A stretch of 52,839 nt of DNA from Gemmatimonadales bacterium (GCA_035502185.1 DATJUT010000025.1:1-52839), one strand, 5' to 3'; positions 1 to 8,037 are shown, counted from the first letter of the stretch. Notes: generated by a model not told the origin, from the letters alone. Translations and numbers: made by a program.

Positions 1-462
1 TTCCCGCCGGCCGCGGCGTACGACGGCTTCGAGCAGGTCGAGAACGGGGTCGGGTCGGTGCGCTGGCTGGAGAGCCTGATCGCAGCCGAGGCCCACGGCC
101 TGCCGGACATGACCGACCGGCGGGTGCTGGTGCTGACCGGCACGGCGATGGGCCCCCTGATGCCGACCGTGCTCGAGGCGCTCGCGCGCGCGACCGGCGG
201 CCGGTTCGAGTGCGTCGCGGTGGAGAACACGTACTTCGGCCCCAGCGTGACCACCGCGGGCCTCCTGGCCGGGGCGGACCTGGGCGGGGCGCTGGCGTCC
301 CGGCCGGGCTACGACCTGGCCCTGCTGCCGGCCGAGGCGGTGAACGAGGACGGGGTGTTCGTGGACGATCTGTCCCTGGCCTCGCTGGCGGCTGCCGCGC
401 CGGTGCCGGTCCAGCTGTCGTATCACTTCACCGACGCACTGGGCGTCGAGGCGGCGGCGTGA
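1..462 (+). CDS. DUF512 radical-SAM-family protein, C-terminal part (cut by window edge)
   Basis: The gene is open at the left edge; 153 codons remain, read in the frame that ends at TGA 460-462. The early motif FEQVENGVGSVRW matches the DUF512 signature (ENGVG followed by an Arg). In the full-length family an N-terminal PDZ-like domain and a radical SAM domain with a CxxxCxxC cluster precede DUF512; neither is visible here, so the radical SAM part is assumed. The biochemical role of the family is not established. Members often lie next to der, as here: the GTG of der overlaps this stop codon (GTGA), which implies translational coupling. Confidence 0.85.
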   Translation, partial: FPPAAAYDGFEQVENGVGSVRWLESLIAAEAHGLPDMTDRRVLVLTGTAMGPLMPTVLEALARATGGRFECVAVENTYFGPSVTTAGLLAGADLGGALASRPGYDLALLPAEAVNEDGVFVDDLSLASLAAAAPVPVQLSYHFTDALGVEAAA

Positions 463-1862
463 GCGCGCGGGACGCGCACCGACCCGCAGCGGAGGCGTCC
501 GTCGCGCCGCCCGCTGGATCTGGCCTCACCCCGAGGGCCACCGCGCCCACGGTGGCCCTGATCGGCCGGCCGAACGTGGGCAAGTCCACGCTCTTCAACC
601 GGATCGTCGGCGGCCGCGCGGCCATCGTGGACGAGCGCCCCGGCTCCACCCGCGACCGCCACTTCGCCAAGGCCGAGTGGAACGGTCGCACGTTCTGGCT
701 GGTGGACACGGGCGGCTTCCTCCCGTTGTCCGACGAGCCGATGGACGCGGCGATCCGGCGCCAGGTCGAGATGGCGGTGGCGGCCGCCGACGTGGTGCTG
801 CTGCTGGTGGACGTGGACGTCGGGCCCGCGCCCGCGGACCAGGAGATCGCGGAGTACCTGCGGGGCCGTGGCAAGCCCGTGGTCCTGGTGGCGAACAAGG
901 CCGATGCGCTGGCCCGCGAGACGCGCCACCTCGTCTTCTACGAGCTGGGGCTCGGCGACCCGGTCGCCGTCTCGGCGGCCACCGGCAAGGGCGTGGGCGA
1001 CCTGCTTGACGTCGTCGCGGCGGCGCTGCCGACCGGGTCCGCCCAGGAGGCGGAGGACGCGATCGCCGTCGCCGTGGTGGGCCGGCCCAACGTCGGAAAG
1101 TCGAGCCTGGTGAACCGGCTCCTGGGCGAGGAGCGGCACATCGTGGCGGCCGAGCCCGGCACGACGCGCGACGCCATCGACAGCACGCTCGTCCATGGCG
1201 GCCGCTCGCTCACGCTGGTGGACACCGCCGGCCTCAGGCGTCGGGGCAAGATCGACGAGGCCGTGGAGTTCTACGCGCTGCTGCGGACCCAGCGCGCGAT
1301 CGAGCGGGCGGACGTGTGCGTGATCGTGGTGGACGCGGCCGACGGGCTGCACACCCAGGACCTCAAGGTGGCGGCGCAGGCGTGGGAGGCGGGCACCGGC
1401 CTGGTGGTCGCCGTCAACAAGTGGGATTTGGTCGAGAAGGACACCAAGACCGCGGAGGCGGGCCGCAAGCGCGCGGTGGAGCGCGCGCCGTTCCTCGCCG
1501 ACGTGCCGTTCGTGTACCTGTCGGCGCTCACGGGCCAGCGGGTGCAGAAGGTGCTGGCGACCGTGGTCGAGGTGGCGGACGCCCGCAAGGGACGGGTGCA
1601 GACCGCGGAGGTGAACCGCGCGATCAAGGAGATGATCGCGGAACGGCAGCCGCCGCAGGTGGGCGGCTCGGAAGTGAAGCTGCTCTACGGCTCGCAGATC
1701 GGGGAGGAGCCGCCGACGTTCGCGATCGTCACCTCGAACCCGGACGGCATCCCCGAGTCGTACCGGCGGTTCGTCATCAACGGCCTGAGGGCCCGGTTCG
1801 GGTTCGATGGCACGCCCATCCGGCTGCGCTTCACGCGCCGCCGCCGGGCCTCGGCGGCCTGA
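459..1862 (+). CDS. der: ribosome-associated GTPase Der (EngA)
   Basis: Der is a tandem-domain GTPase needed for assembly of the 50S ribosomal subunit. Two G domains are visible: the first P-loop GRPNVGKST at residues 36-44 with DTGG, the second GRPNVGKSS with DTAGLRRR, followed by the KH-like C-terminal domain. With GTG 459 the protein has 467 residues. This start is chosen because it gives a GTGA overlap with the upstream stop, the usual arrangement in this operon. It adds about 30 low-complexity residues before the first G domain. That leader is encoded by a sequence also found at the start of fabD (see 487-546). A GTG at 552 would remove it entirely but lies inside the G-domain strand. 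Confidence 0.96.
   Translation: MSARDAHRPAAEASVAPPAGSGLTPRATAPTVALIGRPNVGKSTLFNRIVGGRAAIVDERPGSTRDRHFAKAEWNGRTFWLVDTGGFLPLSDEPMDAAIRRQVEMAVAAADVVLLLVDVDVGPAPADQEIAEYLRGRGKPVVLVANKADALARETRHLVFYELGLGDPVAVSAATGKGVGDLLDVVAAALPTGSAQEAEDAIAVAVVGRPNVGKSSLVNRLLGEERHIVAAEPGTTRDAIDSTLVHGGRSLTLVDTAGLRRRGKIDEAVEFYALLRTQRAIERADVCVIVVDAADGLHTQDLKVAAQAWEAGTGLVVAVNKWDLVEKDTKTAEAGRKRAVERAPFLADVPFVYLSALTGQRVQKVLATVVEVADARKGRVQTAEVNRAIKEMIAERQPPQVGGSEVKLLYGSQIGEEPPTFAIVTSNPDGIPESYRRFVINGLRARFGFDGTPIRLRFTRRRRASAA
487..546 (+). repeat. 60-bp in-frame dispersed repeat, copy 1 (5' end of der)
   Basis: Aligned by eye without gaps, this stretch is identical at 47 of 60 positions to the reverse complement of 37471-37530 in the 5' end of fabD. 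Both copies are read in the same frame and give the shared peptide EASVAPP followed later by PRA. Each lies between a GTGA-coupled start codon and the conserved core of an essential protein. It may be a small mobile or palindromic element tolerated as an N-terminal leader; only two copies are in the window. Confidence 0.7.
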
Positions 1863-2482
1863 TGGGGCTCACCTGGATCCACCTCGGCTGGCTGGTGCCG
1901 GCCTACCTGCTCGGGGCGGTGCCGAGCTCGTATCTCGTGGCGCGCTGGATGGCCGGCGTGGACCTGCGGCAGCACGGCAGCAAGAACCTCGGCGCGACCA
2001 ACCTGTACCGGCTGCTGGGCTGGAAGGCGGCGGTGCCGGCGGGGGCGTTCGACGTGGCGAAGGGCGCGGTGCCGGTGCTGGTCTACCACGCCCTCACGCA
2101 CGAGCCGTCGTGGTGGGCGCTGGTGGTGGGCGCGGCCGCGGTGCTGGGCCACGTGTTCTCGCCGTTCGTGAGCTTCCGGGGAGGGAAGGGCGTCGCCACC
2201 GCGGCCGGCGTGTTCCTCGCGTATCTGCCGGGGGCGATCGGGGCCGCCGCGGTCGTGTGGATCGGCCTGGTGGCGGCGACGGGGTACGTGTCGCTCGGCT
2301 CGATCGCCGCGGCGATGGCGTTCCCGTTCCTGGTGCGGCTGCTCTACCCGAGCCGCGCCACGGCGTTCTGGGTCGCCGGCTGCGTGGCGCTGTTCGTGAT
2401 CTTCAACCACCGGAGCAACATCCGCCGGCTGCTCGCGGGCACCGAGGCGCGCTTCCGGCGGCGAGGGCCGGCGGCGCCGTGA
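1862..2482 (+). CDS. plsY: glycerol-3-phosphate acyltransferase PlsY
   Basis: PlsY is an integral membrane enzyme that moves the acyl group of acyl-phosphate onto sn-glycerol 3-phosphate, the first step of phospholipid synthesis. The 206-residue protein shows the family motifs: GAVPSSYL near the N-terminus, GSKNLGATN, a glycine-rich FRGGKGVAT loop, and a C-terminal FNHRSNIRRLL. About five hydrophobic segments are visible. The ATG shares its A with the TGA of der (TGATG). The acyl-phosphate donor would come from PlsX, encoded at 38537-39541 in this window. Confidence 0.96.
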   Translation: MGLTWIHLGWLVPAYLLGAVPSSYLVARWMAGVDLRQHGSKNLGATNLYRLLGWKAAVPAGAFDVAKGAVPVLVYHALTHEPSWWALVVGAAAVLGHVFSPFVSFRGGKGVATAAGVFLAYLPGAIGAAAVVWIGLVAATGYVSLGSIAAAMAFPFLVRLLYPSRATAFWVAGCVALFVIFNHRSNIRRLLAGTEARFRRRGPAAP

Positions 2483-3480
2483 CGCGGGTGGCGGTGCTCG
2501 GCGCCGGAAGCTGGGGCACGACCCTGGCCGACCTGCTGTGCGCGAAGGGCGACGAGGTCGTCCTGTGGGCGCACGAGCCCGAGGTGGCCGACGAGGTCAA
2601 CCGGCGCCACCGGAACGATCTGTTCCTGCCGGACGCGCCGCTGGCGCCCTCGCTGACCGCGACCACCGATGCGCTCGCCGCCGTTCGCGGCGCGGCGCTC
2701 GTCCTCTCGGTCGCGCCGTCGCACGCGGTGCGGCAGGTGGTCGGCACGGCGGCGCCGGGGATCGCGCCGGGCGCGCTGGTGATCGGGGCGTCGAAGGGAC
2801 TCGAGCCCGGCACGCACCGGCGGATGTCCGAGGTGCTGGGCGAGGTGCTCCCGCCGGGCACCGCGGTCGCGGCGCTCTCGGGCCCGACGTTCGCGCGGGA
2901 GGTGTACGAGCGCCAGCCCACGGCCGCCGTGGTGGCCGCCGCGGACGACGCCACGGCGCGCCGCGCGCAGGCCGCCCTCGGCGTGCCGCACTTCCGGCTG
3001 TACACCAACGCCGACGTGACCGGGGTGGAGCTGGCCGGCGCGCTCAAGAACGTGGTCGCCATCGCGGCCGGCATCCTGGACGGGCTGGGCCTGGGGCACA
3101 ACAGCCGGGCCGCGCTGATCACGCGGGGCCTGGCCGAGATCACCCGGCTCGGCGTCGCCCTGGGCGCGCGGCCGGCCACCTTCGCCGGCCTGGCCGGGAT
3201 GGGCGACCTGCTGCTCACCTCCACCGGGCCGCTGTCGCGCAACCGGAGCCTCGGGGTCGAGGTGGGGAAGGGGCGATCGCTGGAGGAGGTGCGGACGCGG
3301 CGCCTGTCGGTGGCGGAAGGCGTCGAGACCGCGCGCGCGGCGGTGGAGCTGGCCGCCCAGGCCGGCGTGGAGCTGCCCATCGCGCGCGAGGTGGTGTGCG
3401 TCCTGTTCGAGGGCAAGCCGCTCCGTCAGGCGATCGGACAGCTCATGGAGCGTTCGCTGAAGAGCGAGACGTGGGGTTGA
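2479..3480 (+). CDS. gpsA: NAD(P)-dependent glycerol-3-phosphate dehydrogenase
   Basis: GpsA reduces dihydroxyacetone phosphate to sn-glycerol 3-phosphate and so supplies the substrate of PlsY encoded just upstream. The 333-residue protein opens with a Rossmann loop, GAGSWGTTLA, and carries the family motifs SKGLE, LSGPTFAREV, the catalytic-lysine segment ELAGALKNVVAIAAG, GHNSRAALITRG and GLAGMGDLLLT. The GTG start overlaps the plsY stop by four bases (GTGA). Confidence 0.97.
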   Translation: MTRVAVLGAGSWGTTLADLLCAKGDEVVLWAHEPEVADEVNRRHRNDLFLPDAPLAPSLTATTDALAAVRGAALVLSVAPSHAVRQVVGTAAPGIAPGALVIGASKGLEPGTHRRMSEVLGEVLPPGTAVAALSGPTFAREVYERQPTAAVVAAADDATARRAQAALGVPHFRLYTNADVTGVELAGALKNVVAIAAGILDGLGLGHNSRAALITRGLAEITRLGVALGARPATFAGLAGMGDLLLTSTGPLSRNRSLGVEVGKGRSLEEVRTRRLSVAEGVETARAAVELAAQAGVELPIAREVVCVLFEGKPLRQAIGQLMERSLKSETWG

Positions 3481-3482
3481 CC

Positions 3483-3848
3483 GTGGCGGATCCGGTACAG
3501 GAGTTCTTCTCGATCGGCGAAGTCTGCAGCCTCACGGGCCTCAAGCCGCACGTCCTCCGGTACTGGGAGAGCCAGTTCCGGTTCCTCAATCCCGCCAAGA
3601 ACCGCTCCGGCAACCGCGTCTACCAGCGCCGCGAGATCGAGCTGATCATGCTGGTCAAGCACCTGCTCTACACCGAGAAGTACACCATCGAGGGCGCGCG
3701 CCAGCGCATCGAGCAGTACCGCCGCACGGGAGAGCTGAAGCCGGAGGCGCGCCAGGCGCTCGCCTTCGAGACGGTGCGGGACCTGAGGGCCGAGCTGGAG
3801 CGGATCCTCAAGATCCTCGACGGCGACCGGGCGCAGGCTCGTGAGTGA
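3483..3848 (+). CDS. MerR-type helix-turn-helix regulator, short form
   Basis: This 121-residue protein is little more than a MerR winged-helix DNA-binding domain. SIGEVCSLTGLKPHVLRYWE forms the HTH, and the wing contains the NRVYQRREIELI segment. A short C-terminal helix (RDLRAELERILKIL) probably dimerises. No cysteine-rich effector site is present, so a metal-sensing role is unlikely and the ligand is unknown. GTG 3483 is three bases after the gpsA stop; a TTG at 3477 is an alternative. Such lone regulators are common in biosynthetic operons, and the target is not visible here. Confidence 0.85.
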   Translation: MADPVQEFFSIGEVCSLTGLKPHVLRYWESQFRFLNPAKNRSGNRVYQRREIELIMLVKHLLYTEKYTIEGARQRIEQYRRTGELKPEARQALAFETVRDLRAELERILKILDGDRAQARE

Positions 3849-4569
3849 CGGGCGAGGGGCCGCCGCGCCTCCCCCTTCGCTCGCCGTGGTGATCCCCGCC
3901 TTCCGCGCGGCCGGCACGCTCCCGGGCGTGGTGGAGCGGGTGCGGCGCCGCGACCCGGACGCCCTGGTCCTGGTCGTGGACGACGGGTCCGGCGACGGCA
4001 CCGCGGAGGCGGCCGAAGCGTCGGGGGCCGTGGTGCTGCGGCACGACGCCAACCTCGGCAAGGGCCGCGCCCTCGCCACCGGCCTGGCGGCGGCGGTGGG
4101 GTCCGGCGCGGCCGCCGTGGTCACCCTCGATGCGGACGGGCAGCACCCGCCCGAGGCGATCGGGGCCCTGCTGGCGCCCATCGCGGCCGGCGCCGCGGAC
4201 CTCGTCGTGGGCGCCCGCGCCCGGGAGGGCGCGATGCCCCTGGGCCGCCGGGTGACCAACTGGCTCTCCAGCACGCTGCTCTCGCGCGCCGTCGGCTTCG
4301 CCGTCCCCGACTCGCAGTCGGGCTTCCGGGCGATGCGGCGCGAGGTCGCCGACGTGGTGCGGCCGGCCGGCGGCCGCTACGAGTACGAGACCGAGTTCCT
4401 GTTCCTCGCGGCGCGGCGCGGCTTCCGGATCGCCGCCGTCCAGGTGCCCACGGTGTACGGGGGCGCCGCGAGCCACTTCCGCTACGGCGCCGACACCCTG
4501 GCGCTCGCGGCGGTGTTCCTGCGTCACTGGCGGCCCGTCCTCCTGGGCCACGAGTCCGGCTACCGATGA
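3841..4569 (+). CDS. family 2 glycosyltransferase, dolichol-phosphate-mannose-synthase-like
   Basis: A 242-residue GT-A fold glycosyltransferase. It has the strand LAVVIPAF, the VVDDGSGDGT nucleotide-binding loop, the LDADGQHPPE metal-binding DxD region, SQSGFRAMRR, and the YEYETEFL acidic motif of the DPM1-like branch. There are no obvious C-terminal membrane segments. The likely reaction is transfer of a sugar from a nucleotide sugar to a polyprenyl-phosphate acceptor, but neither donor nor acceptor can be read from sequence. GTG 3841 overlaps the regulator by eight bases. Confidence 0.87.
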   Translation: MSDGRGAAAPPPSLAVVIPAFRAAGTLPGVVERVRRRDPDALVLVVDDGSGDGTAEAAEASGAVVLRHDANLGKGRALATGLAAAVGSGAAAVVTLDADGQHPPEAIGALLAPIAAGAADLVVGARAREGAMPLGRRVTNWLSSTLLSRAVGFAVPDSQSGFRAMRREVADVVRPAGGRYEYETEFLFLAARRGFRIAAVQVPTVYGGAASHFRYGADTLALAAVFLRHWRPVLLGHESGYR

Positions 4570-5315
4570 AGATCCTCTGCACCAACGACGACGGCCTGCA
4601 CTCGCTGGGGCTCGACGTCCTGATCGACGTCTGCACGGCCATCGCTCCGGTGTGCTGCGTCGCGCCGGACCGCGAGCAGAGCGCCACCAGCCATTCGCTC
4701 ACGCTGCACCGGCCGCTGCGGCCCATCGCGCGCGGCCCGGACCGCTGGCAGGTGGACGGCACGCCCACCGACTGCGTGGTGCTCGCCCTCGGCGCGCTGC
4801 TGGCCCCGGCGCCCGACTTCGTGGTCGCCGGCATCAACCACGGCCCCAACATGGGCGAGGACGTCCTCTACTCGGGCACGGTGGCCGCGGCGATGGAGGG
4901 CCTGATCCTCGGCGTCCCCGGCGTCGCGGTCTCGTTCGCCGGCCACGACTACCAGCTCATCCCGACCTACCGCGACCTCCTGCAGCGGCTGCTGCGCCGC
5001 ATCGTCGAGGCCAAGCCGTTCCCGCCGGACATGCTGCTCAACGTCAACCTGCCGCCGGTGCCGGCCGGCGAGGTCCGCGGGGTGCGAGTCACGACGCTCG
5101 GCAAGCGCATCTACGCCGAGTCGCTGTCGAGGATGAAGGACCCGTGGGGGCGGGAGATCTTCTGGATCGGCGGTGGCCGGCTGGACTGGACCGGCGGCGA
5201 CGACGTGGACTTCAAGGCCGTGGAAGACCGCTACGTGTCGGTGACCCCGCTGCACGTGGACCTCACCAACTACCGCCTGCTCGAGGTGGTGCGCTCGTGG
5301 CGGCTGGGCGAGTGA
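4566..5315 (+). CDS. surE: 5'-nucleotidase SurE
   Basis: SurE is a metal-dependent phosphatase that hydrolyses nucleoside 5' and 3' monophosphates and is usually paired with pcm. The 249-residue protein has the N-terminal metal site TNDDG, the REQSATSHSLT loop with the third ligand, and GINHGPNMGEDVLYSGTVAA with the conserved Asn. The ATG overlaps the preceding stop (ATGA), and its own stop overlaps pcm (GTGA), so surE and pcm are translationally coupled. Confidence 0.97.
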   Translation: MKILCTNDDGLHSLGLDVLIDVCTAIAPVCCVAPDREQSATSHSLTLHRPLRPIARGPDRWQVDGTPTDCVVLALGALLAPAPDFVVAGINHGPNMGEDVLYSGTVAAAMEGLILGVPGVAVSFAGHDYQLIPTYRDLLQRLLRRIVEAKPFPPDMLLNVNLPPVPAGEVRGVRVTTLGKRIYAESLSRMKDPWGREIFWIGGGRLDWTGGDDVDFKAVEDRYVSVTPLHVDLTNYRLLEVVRSWRLGE

Positions 5316-5968
5316 GCGCCGCCGGCCGCGACGCTCCCGCGGCCCTCCGGGAGCGGCTGGTGGAGACGGTGCGCGGCCGGGGCGTCACCGATCCGGCCGT
5401 GCTCGCCGCCGTCCTCGAGGTCCCGCGGCACCTGTTCGTGCCGCCCGCGCTCCGCGCCCGCGCGTACGACGATGCGGCGCTCCCCATCGGCCACGGCCAG
5501 AACATCAGCCAGCCCTCGACCCAGGCGCGCTGCCTGCAGGCGCTGCGGCTGGCGCCGGCGGACCGCGTGCTGGAGATCGGCACCGGCTCCGGCTACCAGA
5601 CCGCGCTGCTGGGGCGCCTCGTGGCGCAGGTCTTCTCGGTCGAGCGCGTGCCGCTGCTGGCCGAGCAGGCACGCGCCGCCCTGCAGGCGGCCGGCGTGAC
5701 GAACGTCTCGCAGCTGCTGGGCGACGGCACGCTCGGCTGGCGCGACTACGCGCCGTACGACGCCATCGTCGTCGCGGCGGCCTCGCCCGACGTGCCCGCA
5801 CCGCTCCTGGAGCAGCTCGCGCCCGGCGGCCGGATGCTGCTGCCCCTGGGCGAGCGGGCCGACCAGGCCCTGACGCTGGTGCGCCAGGTGAACGGCCGCG
5901 CGACGCGGACCCGGCTCGCGGGCGCGCGCTTCGTCCCGCTCCTGGGAACGTTCGGCTTCGATGGTTGA
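5312..5968 (+). CDS. pcm: protein-L-isoaspartate O-methyltransferase
   Basis: Pcm methylates L-isoaspartyl residues in damaged proteins with S-adenosylmethionine, starting their repair. The 218-residue protein shows the family's GHGQNISQPS segment and SAM motif I (VLEIGTGSGYQTALL), then the YDAIVVAAA strand and the C-terminal LLPLG motif. The GTG start overlaps surE by four bases. The surE-pcm pair is a recurring stress-survival module. Confidence 0.96.
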   Translation: MSAAGRDAPAALRERLVETVRGRGVTDPAVLAAVLEVPRHLFVPPALRARAYDDAALPIGHGQNISQPSTQARCLQALRLAPADRVLEIGTGSGYQTALLGRLVAQVFSVERVPLLAEQARAALQAAGVTNVSQLLGDGTLGWRDYAPYDAIVVAAASPDVPAPLLEQLAPGGRMLLPLGERADQALTLVRQVNGRATRTRLAGARFVPLLGTFGFDG

Positions 5969-6614
5969 GCGCTTCCTGCTGTGGCTGGTGGGCACCATCC
6001 TCCAGCTCGGCTATCCGGGCATCGTGGTGCTGATGGCCATCGAGTCCTCGATCATCCCCGTGCCGTCCGAGCTGGTGATGGCGCCGGCCGGTTACCTCGC
6101 CGCCACCGGCCAGATGAGCTTCACGCTCGCACTCGCCAGCGGGATCCTGGGCAGCCTGATCGGGTCCTACGCGAACTACTGGGTGGCGGCCCGGCTCGGC
6201 CGGTGGGTCTTCGTGCGGTACGGGCGGTGGGTGCTGGTCAGCGAGCACTCGCTCGAGCGCACCGAGCGCTTCTTCGAGCGGCACGGGCCCATCGCGGTCT
6301 TCGTGGCGAGACTGTTCCCGGTCGCGCGACACCTCATCTCGATCCCGGCCGGCATCGCCCGCATGCCGCTCGGCCGGTTCTTCGCGTACACGGGGACCGG
6401 CGCCGGAATCTGGTGGGCGGTCCTGATGGTCATCGGATGGGTGATCGGAAAGGAGCGCCACGCGTTCAACCGGGAGCTGGTGTACGCGTACTCGAACCGC
6501 GCCGTCGTCATCCTGATCCCGGTCGTGGCCGTGCTGGTGGCAGGCTACGTGATCTGGCACCGGCGCCGGCAGCGCCAGCTCGCCGGGCCGGTGGGGAAGG
6601 GCGCCGGGGCATGA
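5961..6614 (+). CDS. DedA family membrane protein (paralogue 1)
   Basis: A 217-residue polytopic membrane protein of the DedA/SNARE-associated (VTT) family. It has the re-entrant ESSIIPVPSELVM segment with the conserved Glu and prolines, and the FVARLFPVARHLISIPAG motif with its key Arg residues, followed by WWAV and a C-terminal membrane helix with a basic tail. Family members act in membrane homeostasis, and some are undecaprenyl-phosphate flippases. The start overlaps pcm by eight bases. A second DedA gene lies at 29769-30386. Confidence 0.93.
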   Translation: MVERFLLWLVGTILQLGYPGIVVLMAIESSIIPVPSELVMAPAGYLAATGQMSFTLALASGILGSLIGSYANYWVAARLGRWVFVRYGRWVLVSEHSLERTERFFERHGPIAVFVARLFPVARHLISIPAGIARMPLGRFFAYTGTGAGIWWAVLMVIGWVIGKERHAFNRELVYAYSNRAVVILIPVVAVLVAGYVIWHRRRQRQLAGPVGKGAGA

Positions 6615-6910
6615 CCGGCGGGGAGACGGGCGACCTCGTTGGGCGCCGATGGGTCATCGTCGGCCGCGTGCAGGGGGTCGGCTTCCGCTGGTTCGTGCTC
6701 AACGTCGCGCAGTCGCTGGGCGTGCGCGGCTGGGTGCGGAACCTGGACGACGGCTCGGTCGAGGTGGTCGGCCTGGCGCGGGCCGCAACGATCGATGCGC
6801 TGGATGCCAGGCTGTCCGCCGGACCCCCGGGTGCGCGGATTGTCCGCCTCGACCGCTCCGATGTTCCACATGAGCTTGTGGATGGTAAGTCGTTCACAAT
6901 CAGTCACTAA
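6611..6910 (+). CDS. acyP: acylphosphatase
   Basis: A small enzyme (99 residues) that hydrolyses acyl-phosphates such as carbamoyl- or acetyl-phosphate. The motif GRVQGVGFRWFV contains the phosphate-binding loop and catalytic Arg, and VRGWVRNLDDGSVEV contains the catalytic Asn. The ATG overlaps the DedA stop (ATGA). A GGGAAGGG ribosome-binding sequence lies at 6594-6601. It is the last gene of the operon, ending at TAA 6908-6910. Confidence 0.95.
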   Translation: MTGGETGDLVGRRWVIVGRVQGVGFRWFVLNVAQSLGVRGWVRNLDDGSVEVVGLARAATIDALDARLSAGPPGARIVRLDRSDVPHELVDGKSFTISH

Positions 6911-6970
6911 CGTGCAAAGGCGAACAGGACTCATCGCCTGCCGTGTTCATTCCTGGTTGTCCGGTCGGGC

Positions 6971-7000
6971 TTGAGAACGGGTTCGCGGCTGACGAAGCTT
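6971..7000 (+). promoter_or_regulatory. candidate promoter of tRNA-Arg
   Basis: A -35-like TTGAGA (6971-6976) is followed after 18 bases by AAGCTT (6995-7000). Transcription would begin near 7007, four bases before the mature tRNA. AAGCTT differs by one base from the TAGCTT used in front of yceD. The evidence is positional and motif-based only. Confidence 0.4.
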
Positions 7001-7010
7001 AACGGGCTTG

Positions 7011-7085
7011 GCCCCTGTAGCTCAGCATGGATAGAGCAGCGGTTTCCTAAACCGTTGGTCGGGTGTTCGAGTCACCCCAGGGGCA
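7011..7085 (+). tRNA. tRNA-Arg (anticodon CCU)
   Basis: The cloverleaf folds completely. The acceptor stem GCCCCTG (7011-7017) pairs with CAGGGGC (7078-7084), with discriminator A at 7085. The D arm is GCTC/GAGC. The anticodon stem GCGGT/ACCGT holds a seven-base loop with CCT at 7046-7048. The T arm is GGGTG/CACCC with loop TTCGAGT. The 3' CCA is not encoded. The gene stands alone between acyP and the TPR gene; tRNA genes can serve as integration sites, but no second copy of its 3' end was seen. Confidence 0.97.
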
Positions 7086-7220
7086 CTGGAGCAGGAGGCC
7101 GAGGCGCCAGCCATTCGAGGTCTCGGGGGCTCCTCGCGACCGGTCGAAGGGACTAGAATTAGAGGCTGCCGGCCGGGCCTGCCGAACTCGTCTCGGCCGT
7201 GCCATCAGTGTCAACGGCGA

Positions 7221-7236
7221 CGGCCCGCGAGGGCCG
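7221..7236 (+). other. small hairpin with GNRA-type loop in the leader of the TPR gene
   Basis: CGGCCC (7221-7226), loop GCGA (7227-7230) and GGGCCG (7231-7236) form a perfect six-pair hairpin. It sits 16 bases upstream of the GGGGAAGGG ribosome-binding site. The loop is of the GNRA class. It may only stabilise the leader; nothing shows a ligand or protein partner. Confidence 0.4.
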
Positions 7237-7260
7237 ACCATCGTGGGGAATGGGGAAGGG

Positions 7261-7974
7261 ATGACCGCTTCGTCAGGTACGCCGCTCCCGTCCGGTTCGA
7301 CTTCTTCCGCGGGGCGCGATTGGGGCCAGTGGATCAAGGATCACCAGCGCGACGTGGCGCTCGCGCTCGGCGCGGTGGTGATCGTGGCCGCTGCCGCCTG
7401 GCTGTACGTGATCTCGCAGAGCCGGAAGGAGCTGTTCGCCGCGCAGGCCCTCACCAAGGCGCGGGGCGACGCCGAGGCCGGCGACCTCCCGCTCGCGGCG
7501 TACGACCTCAGCCAGCTGATCGACCGCTACGGCGGCACGAAGTCGGCCGACGAGGGGATCGTGATGCTCGGCCAGGTGCGGCTGGTGGAGGGCGGTGCCC
7601 AGGTCGAACAGGCGGTGACGTCGCTCCGGGCGTTCGTCCGGGGCAGCCACCCGCCGTACATCCTGGCCTCGGCCTGGTCGCTGCTCGGCGCCGGGCTCGA
7701 GCAGCAGCGGAAGTACCACGACGCCGCCGAGGCCTACCAGAAGGCCTCCGAGACCACGCCCTACGACTTCCTCAAGGCGCAGAACCTGCTCGACGCCGGA
7801 CGGACGCTCGCCACCGCCGGCGACTCGGCCGGCGCCCGGAAGGTGTACGGCGAGGTGATCGCGAAGTTCGGCACCCTCAACCAGGCCGCGGAAGCGCGCG
7901 TCCGGCTCGGCGAGCTGGGCGGAACCGGGCCGGCCGCGAAGGATCAGCCGCCGGGCGACCAGAGAGCGGGCTGA
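7261..7974 (+). CDS. membrane-anchored tetratricopeptide-repeat protein
   Basis: A 237-residue protein with a polar N-terminus, one membrane helix at about residues 31-52 (ALALGAVVIVAAAAWLYVI), and a C-terminal domain of helical TPR-like repeats (for example ASAWSLLGAGLEQQRKYHDA and LLDAGRTLATAGDSAGARKV). The layout resembles the YfgM/TPR_21 type: N-terminal anchor with the repeats outside the cytoplasm, acting as a chaperone or scaffold. The exact role is unknown. The ATG is preceded by a strong GGGGAAGGG ribosome-binding site. It is separate from the upstream operon. Confidence 0.8.
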   Translation: MTASSGTPLPSGSTSSAGRDWGQWIKDHQRDVALALGAVVIVAAAAWLYVISQSRKELFAAQALTKARGDAEAGDLPLAAYDLSQLIDRYGGTKSADEGIVMLGQVRLVEGGAQVEQAVTSLRAFVRGSHPPYILASAWSLLGAGLEQQRKYHDAAEAYQKASETTPYDFLKAQNLLDAGRTLATAGDSAGARKVYGEVIAKFGTLNQAAEARVRLGELGGTGPAAKDQPPGDQRAG

Positions 7975-7996
7975 GCCGGGCCGCTGCAGCCGCGGC

Positions 7997-8034
7997 GGCG
8001 CCGGCCTGGACCCTGGCCGCGCCCGCGGGCGGCC
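7997..8034. terminator. GC-rich hairpins between convergent genes, possible bidirectional terminator
   Basis: GGCGCCGGCC (7997-8006) can pair with GGCCGCGCC (8015-8023) with one bulge. An alternative pairing is GGCCGC (8015-8020) with GCGGCC (8029-8034). The element lies exactly between the 3' ends of two convergent genes. There is no T tract, so it is not a standard intrinsic terminator. Confidence 0.35.
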
Positions 8035-8037
8035 GCC

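Noticed and set aside
423-1352. Long antisense frames opposite der and other genes (for example 309 codons here)
   Set aside because: High GC content removes stop codons from shadow frames. These show no domains, and the codon pattern belongs to the gene on the other strand.
7011-7085. tRNA-Arg as an integration site of a mobile element
   Set aside because: No repeat of the tRNA 3' end and no integrase lies near it. The downstream TPR gene looks like ordinary chromosomal content.
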